A stretch of DNA of 64,000 bases from Collinsella aerofaciens (GTDB lineage Bacteria; Actinomycetota; Coriobacteriia; Coriobacteriales; Coriobacteriaceae), in contig NAKE01000001.1 of assembly GCA_008680965.1 (NCBI GenBank), forward strand, positions 868,001-932,000, written 5' to 3'. This document shows positions 39,181-48,504 of the stretch, piece by piece. Under the pieces are notes generated by a model. The model was not told where the DNA came from. It saw nothing but the letters and a program-made list of their open reading frames with translations, and did no database searches. Position 1 is the stretch's first letter; each line of letters starts with the position of its first letter. Both the position numbers and the translations under genes were made by a program.

Positions 39181-40125
39181 ATGCTCAAGACTCCTCTCTG
39201 CGATCTGCTCGGCATCGAAAAGCCCGTGTTCCAGGGCGGTATGGCCTGGATTGCCGATGCCTCGCTGGCGTCCGCAGTGTCCGAGGCGGGTGGCTTAGGC
39301 ATCATTGCGGCCATGAACGCCGACGCCAACTGGCTGCGCGACCAGATTCACGAGCTGCGCGCCAGGACGGATAAGCCCTTTGGCGTCAACGTCATGCTCA
39401 TGAGCCCGTTCGCCGACGAGGTTGCACAGGTCGTGATTGACGAGCGAGTGCCGGTCGTCGTGACGGGCGCCGGCAATCCCGCCAAGTACATGAAGGCGTG
39501 GAACGAGGCGGGCATCAAGGTCATCCCGGTCGTTGCCTCGGTGGCGCTGGCGCGCCTCGTGGCACGTCGTGGAGCCACGGCGGTTGTTGCCGAGGGTACC
39601 GAATCGGGCGGCCATATTGGCGAGACCTCGACGATGGCACTGGTGCCGCAGGTCGTCGATGCGGTCGACATTCCCGTCGTGGCCGCCGGCGGTATTGCCG
39701 ACGGCCGCGGCGTGGCGGCCGCCTTTATGCTGGGCGCCGAAGGCGTGCAAGTGGGTACGCGCTTTCTGGTCGCAGACGAGTGCACCGTCTCGGAGCAGTA
39801 CAAAGAGATGGTCCTGAAGGCCAACGACACTTCGACGCGTGCGACCGGTCGCTCGACGGGACATCCAGTGCGCGCCCTCAAGAGCCCCTTCACCAACGCC
39901 TATGCCAAGAGCGAGGGTTCCGGCGCGAGTGCCGAGGAGCTCGGTACTATGGGAACCGGTGCGCTGCGTAAGGCCGCCAAGGACGGCAACTACGAAGAGG
40001 GTTCGTTTTTGTGTGGACAGATTGCCGGCATGGTCAACGAACGCCAGAGCGCACGCGAAATCGTTGACGACCTGGTCGATGGCGCCGAGCACGTCCTGAA
40101 GGGTGCGTGTGCATGGGTGGCGTAG
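39181..40125 (+). CDS. fabK: Enoyl-ACP reductase II (FabK type)
   Basis: This 314-residue FMN enzyme is related to nitronate monooxygenases and reduces enoyl-ACP with NAD(P)H. Family features include FQGGMAWIADASLASAVS near the start, the GTESGGHIGETSTM block and the flavin-phosphate site VVAAGGIADGRG. It lies within a fab operon with no FabI, which favours the FabK role. FabK enzymes are naturally resistant to triclosan. ATG at 39181 comes 2 bp after acpP; fabD overlaps its 3' end by 13 bp. Confidence 0.93.
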   Translation: MLKTPLCDLLGIEKPVFQGGMAWIADASLASAVSEAGGLGIIAAMNADANWLRDQIHELRARTDKPFGVNVMLMSPFADEVAQVVIDERVPVVVTGAGNPAKYMKAWNEAGIKVIPVVASVALARLVARRGATAVVAEGTESGGHIGETSTMALVPQVVDAVDIPVVAAGGIADGRGVAAAFMLGAEGVQVGTRFLVADECTVSEQYKEMVLKANDTSTRATGRSTGHPVRALKSPFTNAYAKSEGSGASAEELGTMGTGALRKAAKDGNYEEGSFLCGQIAGMVNERQSAREIVDDLVDGAEHVLKGACAWVA

Positions 40126-41039
40126 CGTTTTTGTTTGCCGGCCAGGGTGCCCAGCACCCCGCGATGGGCGTCGACTTGATCGAGAAATCGCCGGCGGCCG
40201 CCGAGGTGTTCGCCATTGCCGATGAGGTGCGCCCGGGGACGAGCGAGCGGTGCCGGAGCGCCTCCAAGGAGGAGCTCTCGCAGACCGAGAACACGCAGCC
40301 TTGCGTGTTCGTGCACGACTTGGCTGTCGCCGTCGCCCTGCGCGAGCGCGGCGTGGTGCCTGCCGCCTGTGCGGGATTTTCGCTGGGCGAGGTCTCCGCA
40401 CTCAGCTTTGCGGGGGCATTCGATACGCGAGCGGGTTTTGAGCTCGTGTGTGAGCGCGCGGCATTGATGGCCACGGCGGCCGAGCGTCACCCTGGCGGCA
40501 TGCGCGCCGTCATCAAACTTGATGCTGCGCAAGTCGAGAACCTGGCTGCGCAGGCCGGCGAGGACTGCTGGCCGGTCAACTACAACAGTCCCCAGCAGAC
40601 GGTTGTGGCCGGAGCGCCCGATGCGCTGCAGACCCTCGACGTCCTAGTAAAAGAGGCTGGCGGCCGCGCCATGAAGGTCGCGGTGTCGGGTGCATTTCAT
40701 AGCCCCTATATGGCCGAGGCGACCTGTGGCCTTGCCGCATATATTGAGGCCGGTCACGCGCCGTCCCCGTTGCTCATTCCTGTTTTGGCAAATATGACAG
40801 CGGCGCCCTATCCGGCGGACCCCCAGACGGCATCGGATGTCTTGGCCAATCAGGTGAGCCATGCCGTGCGCTGGGTCGATACGCTGCATGCTCTGCAGGA
40901 TCAAGGCATCGACACATTTATTGAGGTCGGCCCCGGCAAAACGCTGTCCGGCCTGATCAAGCGTACGTTGAGCGACGTTCGTGTGTATTCGTGCGAGACG
41001 GCCGAGCAGGTCACAGCTATTGCCGACGAGCTCGCATAG
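40113..41039 (+). CDS. fabD: Malonyl-CoA:ACP transacylase
   Basis: The 308-residue enzyme moves malonyl groups to ACP. FAGQGAQ (8-14) and the nucleophile Ser90 in GFSLGE are present; the usual motif is GHSLGE, so the His beside the nucleophile is Phe here. The second catalytic His is in SGAFHSPYM. The C-terminal EVGPGKTLSGLIKR is typical. ATG 40113 is preferred to GTG 40107 because GAAGGG is nine bases upstream. It overlaps fabK by 13 bp. Confidence 0.94.
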   Translation: MGGVAFLFAGQGAQHPAMGVDLIEKSPAAAEVFAIADEVRPGTSERCRSASKEELSQTENTQPCVFVHDLAVAVALRERGVVPAACAGFSLGEVSALSFAGAFDTRAGFELVCERAALMATAAERHPGGMRAVIKLDAAQVENLAAQAGEDCWPVNYNSPQQTVVAGAPDALQTLDVLVKEAGGRAMKVAVSGAFHSPYMAEATCGLAAYIEAGHAPSPLLIPVLANMTAAPYPADPQTASDVLANQVSHAVRWVDTLHALQDQGIDTFIEVGPGKTLSGLIKRTLSDVRVYSCETAEQVTAIADELA

Positions 41040-41069
41040 TCCACAGGGCTGTAACCCGAAAGGAATGAC

Positions 41070-41843
41070 ATGGGCAACTTGAACAACGGCGCGCTCGAGC
41101 GCAACGATTCGCGTCGTGTGGCACTGATCACGGGCGGCTCGCGTGGTATCGGCCGCGCTTGTGCGGTTGGCCTGGCGGAGGACGGCTTTGATATCGCCGT
41201 CGTCTATGCCGGTAGCGTCGATGCGGCGCGCGAGACGTGCGAAGCCTGCGAGGCCGCTGGTGCCACAGCTCGCGCGTATCAATGCGATGTGGCCGACCCC
41301 GATGCCGTCAATGCGTGCATCGAGGCCGTGTTCAACGACTTTGGTTCGATTTGGGCGCTCGTCAATAACGCCGGGATCACTCGCGATGGGCTGCTTATGC
41401 GCATGGGCGACGATGCCTTCGATCGCGTGCTCGATGTCAATCTCAAGGGCACGTTCAATACAACACGCGCGCTCACCAAGACCTTTATGCGCCAGCGTGG
41501 CGGCTGCATCGTCAATATGAGCTCGGTCGTGGGCCTGATGGGCAATGCCGGGCAGGCCAACTACGCTGCCTCCAAGGCGGGCGTGATTGGCCTGACCAAG
41601 GCAGTAGCGCGTGAGCTTGCGCCCCGCGGCGTACGAGTGAACGCAGTTGCCCCCGGGTTTGTCGAGACGGATATGACGGCAAAGCTCTCGGAGAAGGTTC
41701 GCGCGGCAACCGAGGAGCAGATTCCCCTAAAGCGTATGGCGCAGCCCGAGGAAGTGGCCGGCGTGGTGCGCTTTTTGGCGAGCGATGCGGCTGCCTACAT
41801 TACGGGCGAGGTCGTACGCGTCGACGGCGGAATGGCGATGTAG
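41070..41843 (+). CDS. fabG: 3-oxoacyl-ACP reductase
   Basis: This 257-residue short-chain dehydrogenase reduces 3-oxoacyl-ACP with NADPH. The cofactor loop TGGSRGIG (21-28), NNAG (99-102) and the catalytic Ser152, Tyr165 and Lys169 (NYAASKAG) are all seen. The N-terminus is about 15 residues longer than E. coli FabG. ATG at 41070 follows GAAAGGAA. It is the fifth gene of the fab/acc operon. Confidence 0.95.
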   Translation: MGNLNNGALERNDSRRVALITGGSRGIGRACAVGLAEDGFDIAVVYAGSVDAARETCEACEAAGATARAYQCDVADPDAVNACIEAVFNDFGSIWALVNNAGITRDGLLMRMGDDAFDRVLDVNLKGTFNTTRALTKTFMRQRGGCIVNMSSVVGLMGNAGQANYAASKAGVIGLTKAVARELAPRGVRVNAVAPGFVETDMTAKLSEKVRAATEEQIPLKRMAQPEEVAGVVRFLASDAAAYITGEVVRVDGGMAM

Positions 41844-41882
41844 AAACCAGAGCCACACAACGGCTTGGATGAGGAGACCATG

Positions 41883-43130
41883 ATGGAACAGAGAGTTGCA
41901 ATCACCGGCATCGGTGCCGTATCGCCGCTCGGCAACACCGCGCTTGCCACCTGGGCGGCAATGTGTGCCGGCACGTGCGGCATCGGCCCGATCACGCACT
42001 TCGATACCGATGCGTTTGCCGTCAAGGTGGCGGCCGAGGTCAAGGGCTTTGACGGCAACGAGTACTTTGGCAAGCGTGACGCCAAGCACCTGGACCCCTG
42101 CGTTCAGTTTGCCCTGGCAGCGTCGGACGAGGCCATGCACGATGCGGGCCTCGATGTTGAGGGCGCGGTCGATCGCGATCGCCTGGGTGTCTATGTGGGC
42201 TCGGGCGTGGGCGGCATGCAGACGCTTGTCGACAACGTCCACACGATTGCCGATCGCGGGCCTCGTCGCGCATCGCCCTACATGATTGCGATGATGATTC
42301 CCAACATGGCTTCGGGCAACATTGCGATTCGCCATAAGGCAAAGGGCCCGACTCTGCCCGTCGTGACCGCCTGCGCGACTTCTGCCCATGCGGTGGGCGA
42401 GGCGTTCCGCGCCATCAAGCACGGCTATGCCGACGCGATCCTCGCGGGCGGCGCCGAGGCCGCCATTATCCCCGATGCTGTTGCGGGCTTTACGTCCTGC
42501 CGTGCATTGACCACCAACCCCGATCCCGCGACGGCCTGCCGCCCGTTCGATGCAGACCGCGACGGCTTTGTGATGGGCGAGGGCGCCTGCGTGCTCGTGC
42601 TCGAGGGCATGGAGCATGCACGGGCCCGCGGTGCGCACATTTACGCCGAGGTCGTGGGCTACGGCAACACCGATGACGCCTACCACATCACGAGTCCCGA
42701 CCCGGATGCGGCAGGTATCGCCCGTGCGATATCGATGGCAGTGGCCGAGGGCGACGTCAAGCCTTCCGAGGGCCTCTACATCAACGCCCACGGCACATCG
42801 ACCAAGCTCAACGATTCGTCCGAGACGGCGGGCATTAAGCGTGCGCTCGGCGAGGACGCGGCGCGCACCGCACATGTCTCGTCGACCAAGTCGATGACCG
42901 GCCATATGATCGGCGCCACGGGTGCCATCGAGGTCATGGCTTGCGCCATGGCGCTCGAGCAGGGCGTGGTGCCGCCGACCATTAACTACCACACACCCGA
43001 TCCCGCCTGCGATCTTGACTACACGCCCAATCGCGCGGTTCGCGCCGACCTTACCTGGGCGCTTTCGACCAACCTAGGCTTTGGCGGGCACAACGCCGCC
43101 ATCGCGCTGCGTAGATATACGAGGAGCTAG
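41883..43130 (+). CDS. fabF: 3-oxoacyl-ACP synthase II
   Basis: The 415-residue elongating condensing enzyme has catalytic Cys164 (VTACATSAH), His303 (NAHGTSTKLND) and His341 (SMTGHMIGATG). GFGGHNAA at the C-terminus is typical. Two ATG codons are adjacent (41880, 41883); the second is better spaced from GAGGAG and gives MEQRVAITGIG, the usual start. accB follows after 3 bp. Confidence 0.96.
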   Translation: MEQRVAITGIGAVSPLGNTALATWAAMCAGTCGIGPITHFDTDAFAVKVAAEVKGFDGNEYFGKRDAKHLDPCVQFALAASDEAMHDAGLDVEGAVDRDRLGVYVGSGVGGMQTLVDNVHTIADRGPRRASPYMIAMMIPNMASGNIAIRHKAKGPTLPVVTACATSAHAVGEAFRAIKHGYADAILAGGAEAAIIPDAVAGFTSCRALTTNPDPATACRPFDADRDGFVMGEGACVLVLEGMEHARARGAHIYAEVVGYGNTDDAYHITSPDPDAAGIARAISMAVAEGDVKPSEGLYINAHGTSTKLNDSSETAGIKRALGEDAARTAHVSSTKSMTGHMIGATGAIEVMACAMALEQGVVPPTINYHTPDPACDLDYTPNRAVRADLTWALSTNLGFGGHNAAIALRRYTRS

Positions 43131-43133
43131 AGC

Positions 43134-43607
43134 ATGGATTCCAAAAGACTTGCCGAGATAGCCGATGTGATGGAGGACCGCGGCCTCACGCGCGTGCGCG
43201 TTGAGGAGCCCGATGGCACCGCGGTCGAACTCGAGCGCGCGAGCGCCGCACAGCCGGTTGCCGTGCCCATGCCCATGCCGAGCGCTATGGCCGCTCCAGT
43301 TGCAGCTCCCACAGTTGCGCCTGCCGCACCGGAGCCCGCCGCGCAGACACCTGCCGCCGCACCGGAGCCCAAGGGCACCGAGGTGACCGCTCCCATGGTC
43401 GGCGTTTTCTATGCTGCCCCGGCGCCGGGCGACGAGCCGTTTGTGCACGTGGGCTCTAAGGTCAAGGCCGGCGAGACCCTCTGCATCATCGAGGCCATGA
43501 AGGTTCTCAACGAGGTGACGGCCGAGGCAGACGGCGAGGTGCTCGAGATCTGCGTGGCCGACGGCGACCTCGTGGAGTTTGGCAGCTGCCTCATGAGGAT
43601 CGGATAG
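43134..43607 (+). CDS. accB: Biotin carboxyl carrier protein of acetyl-CoA carboxylase
   Basis: The 157-residue carrier has an N-terminal domain (1-38), a Pro/Ala-rich flexible linker (39-80) and a biotinyl domain with the biotinylated Lys123 in IEAMKVLNEV (usual motif EAMKM). It shuttles CO2 from the biotin carboxylase AccC to the carboxyltransferase AccDA. ATG at 43134 follows AGGAGC. BirA, encoded divergently just upstream of the operon, would biotinylate it. Confidence 0.95.
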   Translation: MDSKRLAEIADVMEDRGLTRVRVEEPDGTAVELERASAAQPVAVPMPMPSAMAAPVAAPTVAPAAPEPAAQTPAAAPEPKGTEVTAPMVGVFYAAPAPGDEPFVHVGSKVKAGETLCIIEAMKVLNEVTAEADGEVLEICVADGDLVEFGSCLMRIG

Positions 43608-43616
43608 GTGATATCC

Positions 43617-44039
43617 ATGAACAAAGAAGAGCTCAAGAAGCTGTTGCCGCATCGCGAGCCGATGCTTTTGCTCGACGAAGCCGAGCTGGTGGGCGACGAG
43701 GCCCACGGCAAGATCACGATTACGGGCGAGGAGTACTTTTTGCAGGGGCATTTTCCGGGAAACCCGGTCGTCCCCGGCGTGATTCAGTGCGAGATGCTCG
43801 CCCAGAACTGCTGCGTGCTGCTGATGGGCGACGAGGAAGCGCGCGGCGCGACGCCGTTCTACACGAGTCTGGACAAGGTGCGCTTTAAGCGTCCGGTGCG
43901 CCCGGGCGACACGGTTGATCTGGTGTGCACCATCACGCGTGCGCGCGGGCCGTTCCGCTTTGCGACGGGTACTGCGAGCGTCAACGGTGAGGTTTGCTGC
44001 CGCGCTGATATGTCTTTTGCACTCATGCACGAAAGTTAA
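43617..44039 (+). CDS. fabZ: 3-hydroxyacyl-ACP dehydratase
   Basis: The 140-residue hot-dog-fold enzyme removes water from 3-hydroxyacyl-ACP. The catalytic His45 (LQGHFPGNPVVPGVIQ) and Glu59 are in place, and LLPHREPMLLLDE is the usual N-terminal block. ATG 43617 is chosen over GTG 43608 because AGGTG is about eight bases upstream. It sits among the acc genes, between accB and accC. Confidence 0.95.
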   Translation: MNKEELKKLLPHREPMLLLDEAELVGDEAHGKITITGEEYFLQGHFPGNPVVPGVIQCEMLAQNCCVLLMGDEEARGATPFYTSLDKVRFKRPVRPGDTVDLVCTITRARGPFRFATGTASVNGEVCCRADMSFALMHES

Positions 44040-44049
44040 GGAAGTCTTC

Positions 44050-45393
44050 ATGTTCGACAAAGTGCTCATCGCCAACCGCGGAGAAGTCGCGGTCCGTGTT
44101 ATCCGCGCGTGCCGCGATATGGGCATCAAGACCGTCGCCGTTTATTCCACGGCCGATGCGGACGCGCTGCACGTGCAGCTTGCCGACGAGGCGTATTGCA
44201 TCGGCGGCCCGCGTCTTGCCGAGAGCTACCTCAACGACGATGCTGTGCTCACCTGTGCCGTGAAGTCGGGAGCAAAGGCGATCCATCCCGGCTATGGCTT
44301 CTTTTCCGAGAAGGCGAGCTTCGTGCGCGACTGCGACAAGTATGGTCTAGCGTTTGTCGGTCCCTCGGCCGAGGTCATCGACAGCATGGGCGACAAGGAC
44401 GCCGCACGTCGAACGGCTGCCGCGGCGGGTGTGCCCATCGTGCCGGGCTGCGATTTGCTCAAAAGCCCCGAGGAGGCGACGGCCGAGGCCGAGCGCATTG
44501 GCTGCCCCGTGCTCATCAAGGCGCGTGCGGGTGGAGGCGGCCGCGGTATTCGCAAGGTCGAGCGCGTGGAAGATGCGGCAAAGGCGTTCATCGAGGCGCG
44601 TGCCGAGGGCGAGGCTGTCTTTGGCGACGGCGAGTGCTACATGGAGAAGTTCGTCGCGCCGGCGCACCACGTTGAGGTACAGATTATGGCCGATAAGCAG
44701 GGCCATGTGTTTTCGCTCGGCGAGCGCGAGTGCTCGGTTCAGCGTCGCAATCAAAAGCTGATCGAGGAGAGCCCCGCACCGTGTCTCGACGGACACGACG
44801 ACATTCGTGCTCGCATGCACAAGGCGGCGCGTGACCTGGCTCGCGCCGTCGGCTACGAAGGAGCCGGTACCATCGAGTTCCTGTATTCGGACGACGGCAA
44901 TTTCTACTTTATGGAAATGAACACGCGCCTGCAGGTGGAGCATCCGGTTACGGAGTTTGTGACCGATACCGACTTGGTCAAGTGGCAGCTGCGCGTGGCA
45001 GCCGGCCAGACTCTGCCCTTTGAGCAGGAGGACATGCCGGTCCGCAACCACGCCATGGAGTGCCGTATCAATGCCGAAACGCCGGACTTTCTGCCGTCAT
45101 GCGGAACGGTCACCGCGTTGCGTGTGCCGGGTGGTCCGCGCGTGCGCTGGGATTCCGCCATGTTTACCGGTGCGAACGTTCCACCGTTCTACGACTCCAT
45201 GCTCGGCAAGCTCATCGTGTGTGCGCCCACGCGTGACGGCGCCATTCGCAAGATGCGCTCGGCCCTGGGCGAGCTCGTGATCGAGGGCGTGAGCGAAAAC
45301 AGCGAGCTTCAGCTCGACGTGCTGGCAAACGACGAGTTCTTGTCGGGCATGTATCACACCGATCTGATGGGGCATCTCTATGCTGATGAATAG
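44050..45393 (+). CDS. accC: Acetyl-CoA carboxylase, biotin carboxylase subunit
   Basis: The 447-residue ATP-grasp enzyme carboxylates the biotin of AccB with bicarbonate and ATP. Key parts are FDKVLIANRGEVAVRVIRA at the start, the Gly-rich ATP loop KARAGGGGRGIRKV, and MEMNTRLQVEHPVTE. ATG at 44050 follows AAGGAAG; a longer frame upstream lies in fabZ and is not used. Its end overlaps the accDA start by 14 bp. Confidence 0.96.
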   Translation: MFDKVLIANRGEVAVRVIRACRDMGIKTVAVYSTADADALHVQLADEAYCIGGPRLAESYLNDDAVLTCAVKSGAKAIHPGYGFFSEKASFVRDCDKYGLAFVGPSAEVIDSMGDKDAARRTAAAAGVPIVPGCDLLKSPEEATAEAERIGCPVLIKARAGGGGRGIRKVERVEDAAKAFIEARAEGEAVFGDGECYMEKFVAPAHHVEVQIMADKQGHVFSLGERECSVQRRNQKLIEESPAPCLDGHDDIRARMHKAARDLARAVGYEGAGTIEFLYSDDGNFYFMEMNTRLQVEHPVTEFVTDTDLVKWQLRVAAGQTLPFEQEDMPVRNHAMECRINAETPDFLPSCGTVTALRVPGGPRVRWDSAMFTGANVPPFYDSMLGKLIVCAPTRDGAIRKMRSALGELVIEGVSENSELQLDVLANDEFLSGMYHTDLMGHLYADE

Positions 45394-47104
45394 AAAAGCG
45401 AAGACGGTAAACGTCCTCGAGGGGCCGATGACCGAGTCGTGCGCCGAGTTTCCCGCGCGCCACGTGTTTATCAAGTGCCCGGAGTGCCGCCGTGTGATTG
45501 ATGAGACGCGCCTGCACGACAACCTCGAGGTCTGCCCTCGTTGTGGCAAACACTTTCGCGTGAGCGGTCGCGCGCGCATGCGCATGACGGTCGACGAGGG
45601 CACGTTTGAGGAATGGGATGCCAATCTGGCGTCGGAGGACTTCCTCTCGTTTCCCGGCTATGCCGACAAGCTCAAGAGCGTAAGCGAGCGTTCGGGCGAG
45701 CGCGATGCCGTTGTGTGCGGCAGGGGCAAAATCTGCGGTTGCGATACGGCGCTCTTCTTTATGGACGCCAACTTTATGATGGGCTCGATGGGTTCCGTGG
45801 TGGGCGAGAAGATCTGTCGCGCATTTGAGCGTGCGGCCGAGCTGGGATTGCCAGTTGTCGGCTTTACCGTTTCGGGCGGTGCGCGCATGCAAGAGGGCGT
45901 GACATCGCTTATGCAGATGGCCAAGATTTCTGCGGCGGTTAGGCGCCACAGCGAGGCGGGCGGCCTGTATATCACGGTGCTCACCGACCCCACGACCGGA
46001 GGCGTAACCGCGAGCTTTGCCATGGAGGGCGACATTATCCTGGCCGAGCCCGACGCCCTGACGGCATTTGCCGGCCCACGCGTGATCGAGCAGAACATGC
46101 ACAAGCGCCTGCCCAAGGGATTCCAGCGCTCCGAGTTTTTGCTGGAGCACGGCTTTTGCGATGCCGTTGTTCCACGTGGCGAGATTGCGCTCACGGTAGG
46201 CGAGCTGTTGGCGCTGCACGAAGGCCACGCGCCCGGCCTGGGGGCACCGCATGAGATCGTGCATACGGGCCGCCGCGGCAAAAAGCTGGGACACTTGTTT
46301 AAGCGCTCGACGGCACCAAAAACCGCGCTCGAGATTGTCAAACAGACCCGCTCGGCAGATCGCGCCACGGCGGGTGAGATGATCTCGCTGGGCTTGGATG
46401 GATTTGTGGAGCTGCACGGCGACCGTTACTTTGGCGACGACGCCGCCGTGGTGGCTGGCATTGGCTGGAAAGACGGACGCCCCGTAACGGTCATCGCCAT
46501 AGAGCGCGGCACCACGACCAAAGAGCGTATGCGCCGCAACTTTGGTATGGCGCATCCCGAGGGTTACCGCAAAGCGCGTCGTCTGATGCGCCAGGCCGAA
46601 AAGTTTGGTCGACCGGTTCTGTGCCTGGTCGATACCTCGGGCGCGTTTTGCGGCATCGGTGCCGAGGAGCGCGGCCAGGGCGAGGCGATTGCCCAGAATC
46701 TCATGGAGATGAGCGGCCTTAAGACGCCGATTGTCTCGGTGGTGACAGGCGAGGGCGGCTCTGGTGGCGCGCTGGCGCTGTCCGTGGCCGACCGCATCCT
46801 GATGCTCTCAAGCTCGGCCTATTCGGTCGTGAGCCCCGAGGCCTGTGCGTCGATCCTGTGGAAGGATACCGAGCGCGCGAATGAGGCCGCTGAGGCGCTT
46901 AAGCTCACGGCCCCCGATCTGTTGGCGCTCGGCATCATCGACGGCATCGTTGACGATAGGGGCCTGTCGCATGAGGAGATCGCCGGTGTCGTCATGTCCT
47001 CGGCATTTGATGCCTTCGATACGCTTGGGCAGCTCGACGACGCGACCCTCACAAACCTCCGCTACGAAAAGTACCGCGCAATCGGTCAGTACCGCACGAT
47101 GTGA
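45380..47104 (+). CDS. accD: Acetyl-CoA carboxylase carboxyltransferase, fused beta and alpha subunits
   Basis: The 574-residue protein joins AccD (1 to about 290) to AccA (about 300-574), which are separate in E. coli. The AccD zinc finger is CPEC...CPRC (Cys33, 36, 52, 55), followed by the carboxyltransferase block VSGGARMQEG. The AccA half has GDRYFGDD and VTGEGGSGGALALS. It transfers CO2 from biotin-AccB to acetyl-CoA, giving malonyl-CoA. ATG at 45380 overlaps the accC stop. It ends the operon, and its TGA stop lies within palindrome P5. Confidence 0.95.
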   Translation: MLMNRKAKTVNVLEGPMTESCAEFPARHVFIKCPECRRVIDETRLHDNLEVCPRCGKHFRVSGRARMRMTVDEGTFEEWDANLASEDFLSFPGYADKLKSVSERSGERDAVVCGRGKICGCDTALFFMDANFMMGSMGSVVGEKICRAFERAAELGLPVVGFTVSGGARMQEGVTSLMQMAKISAAVRRHSEAGGLYITVLTDPTTGGVTASFAMEGDIILAEPDALTAFAGPRVIEQNMHKRLPKGFQRSEFLLEHGFCDAVVPRGEIALTVGELLALHEGHAPGLGAPHEIVHTGRRGKKLGHLFKRSTAPKTALEIVKQTRSADRATAGEMISLGLDGFVELHGDRYFGDDAAVVAGIGWKDGRPVTVIAIERGTTTKERMRRNFGMAHPEGYRKARRLMRQAEKFGRPVLCLVDTSGAFCGIGAEERGQGEAIAQNLMEMSGLKTPIVSVVTGEGGSGGALALSVADRILMLSSSAYSVVSPEACASILWKDTERANEAAEALKLTAPDLLALGIIDGIVDDRGLSHEEIAGVVMSSAFDAFDTLGQLDDATLTNLRYEKYRAIGQYRTM

Positions 47105-47128
47105 CAAAGGGACAGCCCGCATGTCACA
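47100..47128 (-). repeat. CTGTCCC-core palindrome, type P5
   Basis: TGTGAC...GTCACA stem with GGGACAG (47109-47115), the core read on the minus strand. It contains the accDA stop codon. A further ATGTCACA at 47145 forms the start of the next gene. Confidence 0.65.
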
Positions 47129-47144
47129 TTGGGAAAGGCGTTCC

Positions 47145-48359
47145 ATGTCACAAGTTTCTAACACCTCGTTTACAACGACGGTTTCATCAAACGCCATGGC
47201 CGTGGTGGACTATCTGTCCAAAAGCATGATGTCGGCGCTGCCGTTTATTGTTTGCGCGGCGTTGTTCCGCACCGCCGCCGTCATTATGGGCGAAGGCATG
47301 CTGGGCCTGTGGTCTGCCGATTCCGAAATCTATCGCCTGTTCTACAGTTGGCTCTATAACGCCGGCTACTACTTTTTGCCCATTTATCTTGGTTGGGCCG
47401 CCGCCCGCCAGCTCGGTTGCTCGGAGCAGCTGGGCATGATGCTGGGCGGCGTATTGATTGCGCCCGATCTGCTTAAGCTCGTCGATGCCGCATCGACGAC
47501 GGGGGCAGCGATGACTTTCGTGTATGGTCTGCTTCCCGCGCCGGTCAACGATTACACAACGACTGTTATTCCGGTTCTCATCTCGGTGCCCGTGCTATGG
47601 CAGGTGGAGCGTTTCTTTAAGCGCACTATCCCTCAGGCTGTGGCGTTTTCTTTTGTACCGTTTGCAACCATGCTCGTTATGGTTCCGGTGTCGCTGTGTG
47701 TTACGGCGCCGGCAGGCAGCTATCTGGGCATGCTGTTGGGACAGCTTATGTTTATGCTTGGCAATTCCGGTGGCATCGTGTCGCTGCTCACGCTCATGGG
47801 GCTTGCCGCGGGCTGGGAGTTTCTTAAGATCGCGGGTGTCAGCAACGTTGTCCTATCGCTCGCCTATGCGCAGTTTATGAGTGTGGGAACGGATTCGTGC
47901 ATCCTGATCGCCGCGACGATGGCAACGTTCGCCGTTTGGGGTATGCCCTTTGGCGCGTCGCTCCGCGTTGCGGATAAGGACGAGAAGGCGCTCATGCTGG
48001 GCTATTCAATCTCGGGTATTCTTGGCGGCGTAAGCGAGCCAGCGCTGTACGGATGCGGCTTTAAATATGGCAGGTGTCTGACGTGCATGGCCGTTGGCGG
48101 CGCCGTCGGAGGCCTTGTTGCGGCCGTAGGCCACGTTACGGCTTATACTATCGGTATGACGAATGTTCTTATGGTCATTGGCTTTGCCACGGGCGGCATC
48201 TCGAATCTGCTGTGGTGCTGCGCTGCCGGCGGCGCAGCATTTGCGGTGTCTGCGGCGCTGAGCTACTGCTTTGGCGTGGTGCCGGCGAAGGGGCAGGTGA
48301 CGGGGGACGGAGCCGATTTGCCCGAAACCTCGAAGAGCGTGGCCGAGGCAAGCGCATAA
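47145..48359 (+). CDS. PTS transporter subunit EIIC (glucose superfamily)
   Basis: This 404-residue, highly hydrophobic protein has about ten membrane segments. The motif GGVSEPALYG (about 294-303) is the GxxEP signature of EIIC proteins of the glucose/beta-glucoside class. It would import and help phosphorylate a sugar. No EIIB domain is attached and none is adjacent, so it depends on a IIB elsewhere; the IIA at 10325 could belong to the same system. ATG at 47145 follows AAAGG. The real start must lie after the fab/acc operon, although the frame is open further upstream. Palindromes P5 and P6 flank the gene. Confidence 0.88.
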   Translation: MSQVSNTSFTTTVSSNAMAVVDYLSKSMMSALPFIVCAALFRTAAVIMGEGMLGLWSADSEIYRLFYSWLYNAGYYFLPIYLGWAAARQLGCSEQLGMMLGGVLIAPDLLKLVDAASTTGAAMTFVYGLLPAPVNDYTTTVIPVLISVPVLWQVERFFKRTIPQAVAFSFVPFATMLVMVPVSLCVTAPAGSYLGMLLGQLMFMLGNSGGIVSLLTLMGLAAGWEFLKIAGVSNVVLSLAYAQFMSVGTDSCILIAATMATFAVWGMPFGASLRVADKDEKALMLGYSISGILGGVSEPALYGCGFKYGRCLTCMAVGGAVGGLVAAVGHVTAYTIGMTNVLMVIGFATGGISNLLWCCAAGGAAFAVSAALSYCFGVVPAKGQVTGDGADLPETSKSVAEASA

Positions 48360-48364
48360 ACCTG

Positions 48365-48394
48365 TGCGACAAAGGGACGGTCCCGCATGTCGCA
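48365..48394 (-). repeat. CTGTCCC-core palindrome, type P6
   Basis: TGCGAC...GTCGCA stem with GGGACGG (48374-48380). It resembles P5 in stem and core, so the EIIC gene lies between two related palindromes. Confidence 0.65.
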
Positions 48395-48504
48395 TTCCAA
48401 GGCCGTGGCCCGTGTGGGTTGCGGCCTTTTTGTATCTGGGGGACAAAGTAGCTACACTACAATCCGTTTGAGCAATAGATATATAGGTAGTACCGTGGGG
48501 GCGG

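Noticed and set aside
46845..47144. The 100-codon upstream extension of the EIIC frame through the end of accDA
   Set aside because: It overlaps conserved AccA sequence in another frame and lacks a ribosome site; ATG 47145 has one.
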